This document shows, piece after piece, positions 59,621-64,000 of a DNA stretch of 64,000 nt. Position 1 is the stretch's first letter, and every line of letters begins with the position of its first letter. The position numbers and the translations under genes are program-made. The notes under the pieces were generated by a model that made no database searches, was not told where the DNA came from, and worked only from the letters and a program-made list of their open reading frames with translations. Source of the DNA: Apilactobacillus kunkeei. Its GTDB lineage: Bacteria; Bacillota; Bacilli; Lactobacillales; Lactobacillaceae. The stretch covers positions 1 through 64,000 of the forward strand of contig NZ_JXDF01000014.1 of the NCBI RefSeq assembly GCF_001308195.1, given 5' to 3'.

Positions 59621-60238
59621 ATGTTTGAATATTTAAAAGGAACCATCGAAGATGTCCAACCTGGATATATCGTAGTTGATGTAAACGGAGTTGGATACTT
59701 AGTATACACATCTAATCCATATGTATACCAAGTAGATAGTAATGAAGAAGTGAAGGTATTCATTCACCAAGCCGTGACTGATTCATCACAACTACTTTAT
59801 GGATTCTCCAGCCGAGAATTAAAATCAATTTTTGAAAAATTGCTAAACGTTTCAGGAATTGGTCCTAAGAGTGCATTAGCAATTATTGCTGGAAACGATC
59901 CACAATCATTACTAAGCGCAATTAATACAGAAAACGTTACTTACTTAACTAAGTTCCCAGGTGTTGGTCAAAAGACTGCTAAGCAAATCATTCTTGATTT
60001 GAAGGGCAAACTAGACGACATTGCACCATCATTATTCGATGACTTTACTGCTGAAAATCAACCTGTATCAGATGATAAGTCAGACAACCAAGCACTTGAA
60101 GATGCATTAGAAGCACTAAGTGAATTGGGATATTCAGCACGTGACATTAAGAAGGCTAGAAAGGCCTTAGAAGATATTGAAGTTACAACTACTGAAGATT
60201 ACTTAAGACAAGGTTTAAGTGCTGTAACTAAATTTTAA
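59621..60238 (+). CDS. ruvA: Holliday junction DNA helicase subunit RuvA
   Basis: Binds four-way junctions and loads RuvB. The 205-residue protein has the N-terminal OB-fold (FEYLKGTIEDVQPGYIVVDV), two helix-hairpin-helix motifs (NVSGIGPKSALAI; KFPGVGQKTAKQI) and the C-terminal RuvB-binding domain. Starts 13 bases after mutL behind GAGGAT. Confidence 0.96.
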   Translation: MFEYLKGTIEDVQPGYIVVDVNGVGYLVYTSNPYVYQVDSNEEVKVFIHQAVTDSSQLLYGFSSRELKSIFEKLLNVSGIGPKSALAIIAGNDPQSLLSAINTENVTYLTKFPGVGQKTAKQIILDLKGKLDDIAPSLFDDFTAENQPVSDDKSDNQALEDALEALSELGYSARDIKKARKALEDIEVTTTEDYLRQGLSAVTKF

Positions 60239-60251
60239 GGAGGAGTATTAA

Positions 60252-61262
60252 ATGGATGACAACCGCATTATCTCAGGCGATAGTGAAGGTAGAACTGAAG
60301 AAACATTTGAAAAATCACTCCGTCCACAATACTTATCAGAGTACATTGGTCAAGACGACTTAAAGAAAGAGTTGTCAGTGTACATTAAGGCTGCTAAACA
60401 ACGTGAAGAAACTTTAGACCACGTTCTGTTGTATGGACCTCCTGGGTTAGGTAAGACTACCTTAGCGATGGTGATTGCAAACGAAATGGAAGCAAACATC
60501 AAAACAACCAGTGGTCCAGCAATTGAAAAGACTGGTGATTTAGCAGCACTGCTAAACGAATTACAACCTGGTGATATTTTATTTATCGATGAAATTCATC
60601 GTCTTCCAAAGACAGTTGAAGAAATGCTTTATTCAGCAATGGAAGACTTCAGTGTTGATATCGTTGTGGGTCAAGGTCCAACAGCGCATCCTGTTCATTT
60701 ACCATTGCCACCATTTACTTTGATTGGTGCAACTACCAGAGCCGGATTGCTATCAGCACCATTTAGAGATCGTTTCGGAATCGTTGAACACATGAAGTAC
60801 TACAATACCGAAGATTTACAAGATATTGTTTTACGTTCAGCTGACATTTTCCATACTAAGATTTACGATCAAGGTGCACATGAAATTGCTAGACGTTCAA
60901 GAGGAACACCTAGAATTGCGAACCGTTTATTAAAACGAGTTCGTGACTTTGCTCAAGTATCTAACGATGGAAACGTTGATGTCGATATCGTTGATACTTC
61001 ACTTAAAATGTTGGGTGTTGATAACGAAGGATTGGATGCAACTGATATTAAGTTGTTAAAGACCATGATTGAGTTTTACAATGGTGGACCGGTTGGTGTA
61101 TCGACACTTGCTGCTAATATTGGAGAAGAAGTGAATACAATTGAAGAAATGTATGAACCATATCTTCTTCAAATTGGTTACATTAAAAGAACTGCCAGGG
61201 GTAGAGTGGTAACCGATAATGGTTATCATCACCTTAATTATCCAATTAATAGAGATAATTAG
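60252..61262 (+). CDS. ruvB: Holliday junction DNA helicase subunit RuvB
   Basis: AAA+ motor of branch migration. The 336-residue protein has [11 protein letters not shown], Walker [10 protein letters not shown] (62-70), Walker [11 protein letters not shown], sensor 1 GATTRAG, the arginine finger region [15 protein letters not shown] and a C-terminal winged helix. AAGGAGGAG precedes the ATG. In Bacillus queA and tgt come next; here yajC follows directly. Confidence 0.97.
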   Translation: MDDNRIISGDSEGRTEETFEKSLRPQYLSEYIGQDDLKKELSVYIKAAKQREETLDHVLLYGPPGLGKTTLAMVIANEMEANIKTTSGPAIEKTGDLAALLNELQPGDILFIDEIHRLPKTVEEMLYSAMEDFSVDIVVGQGPTAHPVHLPLPPFTLIGATTRAGLLSAPFRDRFGIVEHMKYYNTEDLQDIVLRSADIFHTKIYDQGAHEIARRSRGTPRIANRLLKRVRDFAQVSNDGNVDVDIVDTSLKMLGVDNEGLDATDIKLLKTMIEFYNGGPVGVSTLAANIGEEVNTIEEMYEPYLLQIGYIKRTARGRVVTDNGYHHLNYPINRDN

Positions 61263-61329
61263 GGACTGGACTATTAATGATAATTTTGATAAGATATATA
61301 TTAAATTATGAGAGGTACGGTGAACTATA

Positions 61330-61644
61330 ATGGGTAACTACAGTGGATTTATTATTTTAATCGTATTATTTGCGATTATGTATTTCTTGGTTATTAGACC
61401 ACAAAAGAAACAACAACAAAAACACGCAGAAACATTAAAACAACTTCAAAAGGGTGACCACGTAACAACTATCGGTCGCTTACACGGTATCGTTGATGAT
61501 ATCAACGAAGAAGAAAAGACTGTTACTTTAGACTGTGACGGCATTTACTTAGTATTTGACCTAAACGCAATCGCAAAGGTAACTGATCGTGTTGCTGACG
61601 CTAAGTCAGATGACTCAGCCAAAGAAGCTAAAGAAGAAAAATAA
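61330..61644 (+). CDS. yajC: Preprotein translocase subunit YajC
   Basis: Accessory subunit of the Sec translocon. The 104-residue protein has one N-terminal membrane helix (residues 4-22), the typical YFLVIRPQKKQQQKH motif, a small beta domain (LQKGDHVTTIGRLHGIV) and an acidic, Ala-rich tail. GAGAGGTACGG lies upstream. No secDF is in the window. Confidence 0.93.
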   Translation: MGNYSGFIILIVLFAIMYFLVIRPQKKQQQKHAETLKQLQKGDHVTTIGRLHGIVDDINEEEKTVTLDCDGIYLVFDLNAIAKVTDRVADAKSDDSAKEAKEEK

Positions 61645-61651
61645 TAAGTTG

Positions 61652-61694
61652 AAAGAGACAGTTTTCAGCAGTGCTGAAGGTTGTCTCTTTTGTC
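61652..61694 (+). terminator. Terminator after yajC
   Basis: A long stem, 61652-61670 with 61672-61690, pairs apart from a small internal mismatch and is followed by TTTTG. Confidence 0.8.
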
Positions 61695-61725
61695 TGTTAA
61701 GGCCTAAACAACATAAATGACCATA

Positions 61726-61734
61726 TGATATAAT
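61726..61734 (+). promoter_or_regulatory. Extended -10 promoter of nrnA
   Basis: TGATATAAT, 38 bases before the nrnA ATG and after the yajC terminator. Confidence 0.55.
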
Positions 61735-61771
61735 TATGTTATGAATTTATAGAAGGATATTAGGAGCGATT

Positions 61772-62749
61772 ATGAGTAAAATGTTTAATTTTTTCAAATT
61801 ATCAACGCAAAGTAAGATTATCAAAGCCATTTGCGATTTTGATACAATTATTATCCATAGACACCAACGACCAGATCCAGATGCATATGGTTCTCAAATG
61901 GGTTTAGCAAACATCATCAAGGCATCTTTTCCAAAAAAGAAGGTTTATTGTGTTGGAAAGCAATATCAAAGTTTTGATTGGTTAGGAACAACCGACGAAA
62001 TTGATGACGATGTATACAAGAATGCATTGGTTATTGTTGTTGATACCGCTAACCAACCTCGAGTTGATGATGATAGATATACCCATGGAAAGATGATGAT
62101 TAAGATTGACCATCATCCAAATGATGACCAATTTGGGGACATTATGTGGGTAGAACCAGAAGCATCAAGTACATCTGAATTAATCTATGATTTGTTTGAA
62201 TCCTCAAAGAAGTTAAAGATTAACGCAAATGCTGGTCGCTTATTATACGCTGGTATTATTGGTGACACTGGTCGTTTCAAATATCCATCTACTTCATCAA
62301 ACACATTTAGGGTAGCATCAGAATTGGCTAAGTTAGACTTCTCAATTAGTGAAGTTAACACAATTGAATCATCAATTGACTTACCAATGGCTAGACTATC
62401 CGCATATGTATATGAAAATCTAAGCATTACCGATAGTGGAGCCGCTTATATCGTATTAAGCGATGAAGTTTTGGAACCATTCAATTTGGGCAATGAAAGA
62501 ACTTCAGCCGTTGTACCACTTCCTGGCAATATCAATCAAGTAACCGCTTGGGCTATCTTTATTCAAAAAGAAGATGGCACATACAAGATTAGCTTGAGAT
62601 CCAAAGGACCAGCTATTAATGAATTAGCCAAAGAATTTGGCGGTGGCGGTCATGATTTGGCAAGTGGTGCCGCTGCTAAAGACGAAGATGAAATCAAGTC
62701 GGTAATTAGTAAATTAGACGAATTAGTCGCTAGTTACAAAGGAGAATAA
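61772..62749 (+). CDS. nrnA: DHH-family phosphoesterase NrnA (nanoRNase / pAp phosphatase)
   Basis: Degrades 2-5 nucleotide RNAs and dephosphorylates 3'-phosphoadenosine 5'-phosphate. The 325-residue protein has DHH motifs in order: HRHQRPDPDAYGS, the Asp of VVDTANQPR, IDHHPND, and a C-terminal DHHA1 domain with GGGGHDLASGAA. TAGGAGCGATT precedes the ATG. It is 3 bases from the helicase gene, so the two RNA-metabolism proteins are probably cotranscribed and coupled. Confidence 0.93.
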   Translation: MSKMFNFFKLSTQSKIIKAICDFDTIIIHRHQRPDPDAYGSQMGLANIIKASFPKKKVYCVGKQYQSFDWLGTTDEIDDDVYKNALVIVVDTANQPRVDDDRYTHGKMMIKIDHHPNDDQFGDIMWVEPEASSTSELIYDLFESSKKLKINANAGRLLYAGIIGDTGRFKYPSTSSNTFRVASELAKLDFSISEVNTIESSIDLPMARLSAYVYENLSITDSGAAYIVLSDEVLEPFNLGNERTSAVVPLPGNINQVTAWAIFIQKEDGTYKISLRSKGPAINELAKEFGGGGHDLASGAAAKDEDEIKSVISKLDELVASYKGE

Positions 62750-62752
62750 TAA

Positions 62753-64000
62753 ATGCCAAGTACATTTAAGCAATACAATTTAAAGCCATTCATCATGGAT
62801 GCTTTAGATGAATTAAACTTTAGAGAACCAACTGCTATTCAGGAAAAGATTATTCCTGAAATCCGTAAGGGTAGAAGTGTTGTTGGTCAATCAGCCACTG
62901 GTAGTGGTAAGACTCATGCATTCTTGTTACCAATTTTTGATAACTTAGACGTTGACACATTGGAAGTCCAAGCTGTTATCACCACACCAAGTCGTGAATT
63001 AGCTTACCAAATTTACAACAATGCTAAGCAACTAGCTAAGCATTCAGACAAGACCATTCATATCGCTAACTACGTTGGTGGTACTGATAAGGTTAGACAA
63101 ATTGAAAAGCTAAAGAATGAACAACCACAAATCGTTATTGGAACTCCAGGCCGTATTTCTGATTTGATCAAGGGTCAACATCTACAAGTTCATACAGCTA
63201 CTCAACTAGTAATTGATGAAGCTGATATGACACTAGACCTTGGTTTCTTAAACGATATCGACAACATCGCTGCTAGCTTTGGTAAGGATGTTCAAATGAT
63301 GGTGTTCTCAGCAACCATTCCACAAAAATTAAAACCATTCTTGAAGAAGTATCTAGAAAATCCATACGTTGAAAACATTCCAAACAGAACTGTTATCAGT
63401 CCAACAATTGATAACTGGTTAATTTCAACTAAGGGTCAAAACAAGAACGACTTAATCTACAAATTAATCACCATGGGTGAACCTTACCTTGTATTAATCT
63501 TTGCTAACACTAGAAAACGTGTCGAAGAAATTTACGAATTCTTACGTAACCAAGGACTAAAGGTGGGAATTGTTTCTGGTGATTTAACACCACGTGAACG
63601 TAAGAGAACTATGAAACAAATTCAAAATCTTGAATTCCAATACGTTGTAGCTACTGATTTAGCTGCTCGTGGAATTGATATTGAAGGTGTTTCCGATGTT
63701 ATTAACGATGATATTCCAGAAGACTTGGAATACTTCATTCACCGTGTTGGAAGAACAGGTAGAAATAACATGCCTGGAACTGCGGTTACACTTTATGCAC
63801 CTGATGAAGAAGATGAGATTGATGCATTAGAAAAGATGGGCATTTCATTTAAGCCAAAGGTTATTCGTGGTGGCCGTGTTGAAGACACTTATGATCGTAA
63901 CCGTAGAAAGTCACACCGTCGTGGTCATGACAAACTAGAACCAACCATGATTGGTATGATTAAAAAGAAGAAGAGAAACGTTAAGCCTGGTTACAAGAAC
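62753..64000 (+). CDS. cshB: DEAD-box RNA helicase, CshB-like (3' end outside window)
   Basis: The 416 codons present cover both RecA-like domains: Q motif (PTAIQEKII), motif I ATGSGKT, Ib TPGR, II DEAD, III SAT, IV-V (ATDLAARGID) and VI HRVGRTGR, then a basic tail (KSHRRGHDK, KKKKRNVK). Sequence style and the basic tail fit CshB of Bacilli, a cold-adapted helicase tied to ribosome and mRNA metabolism; CshA would carry a longer tail. The ATG follows AAAGGAG. No stop is reached before 64000, but little should be missing. Confidence 0.9.
   Translation, partial: MPSTFKQYNLKPFIMDALDELNFREPTAIQEKIIPEIRKGRSVVGQSATGSGKTHAFLLPIFDNLDVDTLEVQAVITTPSRELAYQIYNNAKQLAKHSDKTIHIANYVGGTDKVRQIEKLKNEQPQIVIGTPGRISDLIKGQHLQVHTATQLVIDEADMTLDLGFLNDIDNIAASFGKDVQMMVFSATIPQKLKPFLKKYLENPYVENIPNRTVISPTIDNWLISTKGQNKNDLIYKLITMGEPYLVLIFANTRKRVEEIYEFLRNQGLKVGIVSGDLTPRERKRTMKQIQNLEFQYVVATDLAARGIDIEGVSDVINDDIPEDLEYFIHRVGRTGRNNMPGTAVTLYAPDEEDEIDALEKMGISFKPKVIRGGRVEDTYDRNRRKSHRRGHDKLEPTMIGMIKKKKRNVKPGYKN

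Overview
The window is a low-GC Gram-positive chromosome segment from a rod-shaped member of the Lactobacillaceae. The evidence is the gene order (tdk-prfA-prmC-tsaC-glyA-upp-atpBEFHAGDC-ywzB-murA-mbl; valS-folC; mreBCD-minCD; ymfFH-rodZ-pgsA-cinA-recA-rny-ymdB-mutSL-ruvAB-yajC), the small lactobacillal DUF2969 gene beside rodA, T-box leaders, frequent GTG/TTG starts behind strong GGAGG-type ribosome sites, and very AT-rich spacers. The D-Ala ligase has Phe at its gate residue (Phe258), as in intrinsically vancomycin-resistant lactobacilli and Leuconostoc, so I lean to a heterofermentative lineage; species cannot be named from this sequence. No rRNA, tRNA, CRISPR or prophage was seen. The only hint of mobile DNA is a possible transposase start at the extreme left edge.

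Layout. 1-2168, minus strand: murT-gatD (lipid II amidation). 2339-7845: thymidine kinase, release factor 1 and its methylase, threonylcarbamoyl-AMP synthase, serine hydroxymethyltransferase, uracil phosphoribosyltransferase. 8090-14553: complete F1Fo ATP synthase operon. 14650-19056: envelope and shape genes (ywzB, murA, mbl, yidD, DUF2969, rodA). 19065-21979: methionine T-box and metNIQ importer. 21979-25249: GntR-regulated ABC exporter-like pair and ddl. 25348-26741: tag glycosylase and an XRE regulator. 26777-30710, minus strand: uspA, a small membrane protein, rarA, yueI, rpsD with a structured leader, and a methionine sulfoxide reductase. 30880-35120: ezrA, cysteine desulfurase and thiI. 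35189-40017: tpx, valine T-box, valS, folC. 40184-44135: mreBCD-minCD. 44145-46609: a third T-box with a polar amino acid importer. 46627-64000: M16 protease pair, rodZ, pgsA, cinA, recA, rny, ymdB, mutSL, ruvAB, yajC, nrnA and a DEAD-box helicase cut by the window end.

How the genes work together. Many serve cell-wall growth and its spatial control: precursors (murA, ddl, murT/gatD), elongation (mreBCD, mbl, rodA, rodZ) and septum placement (minCD, ezrA). A second block handles DNA repair (recA behind a LexA box, mutSL, ruvAB, rarA, tag). Three operons are controlled by tRNA charging through T-boxes.

Most notable observations: the RNase Y homologue has lost most HD-domain metal-binding residues (HD to HE, HH to DN, a later Asp to Asn), so it may be a non-catalytic scaffold; MetQ has no lipobox cysteine; the third T-box gives conflicting amino acid signals (codon register versus discriminator base); and many promoters here lack a clear -35 and use an extended -10 of the form TGnTATAMT.
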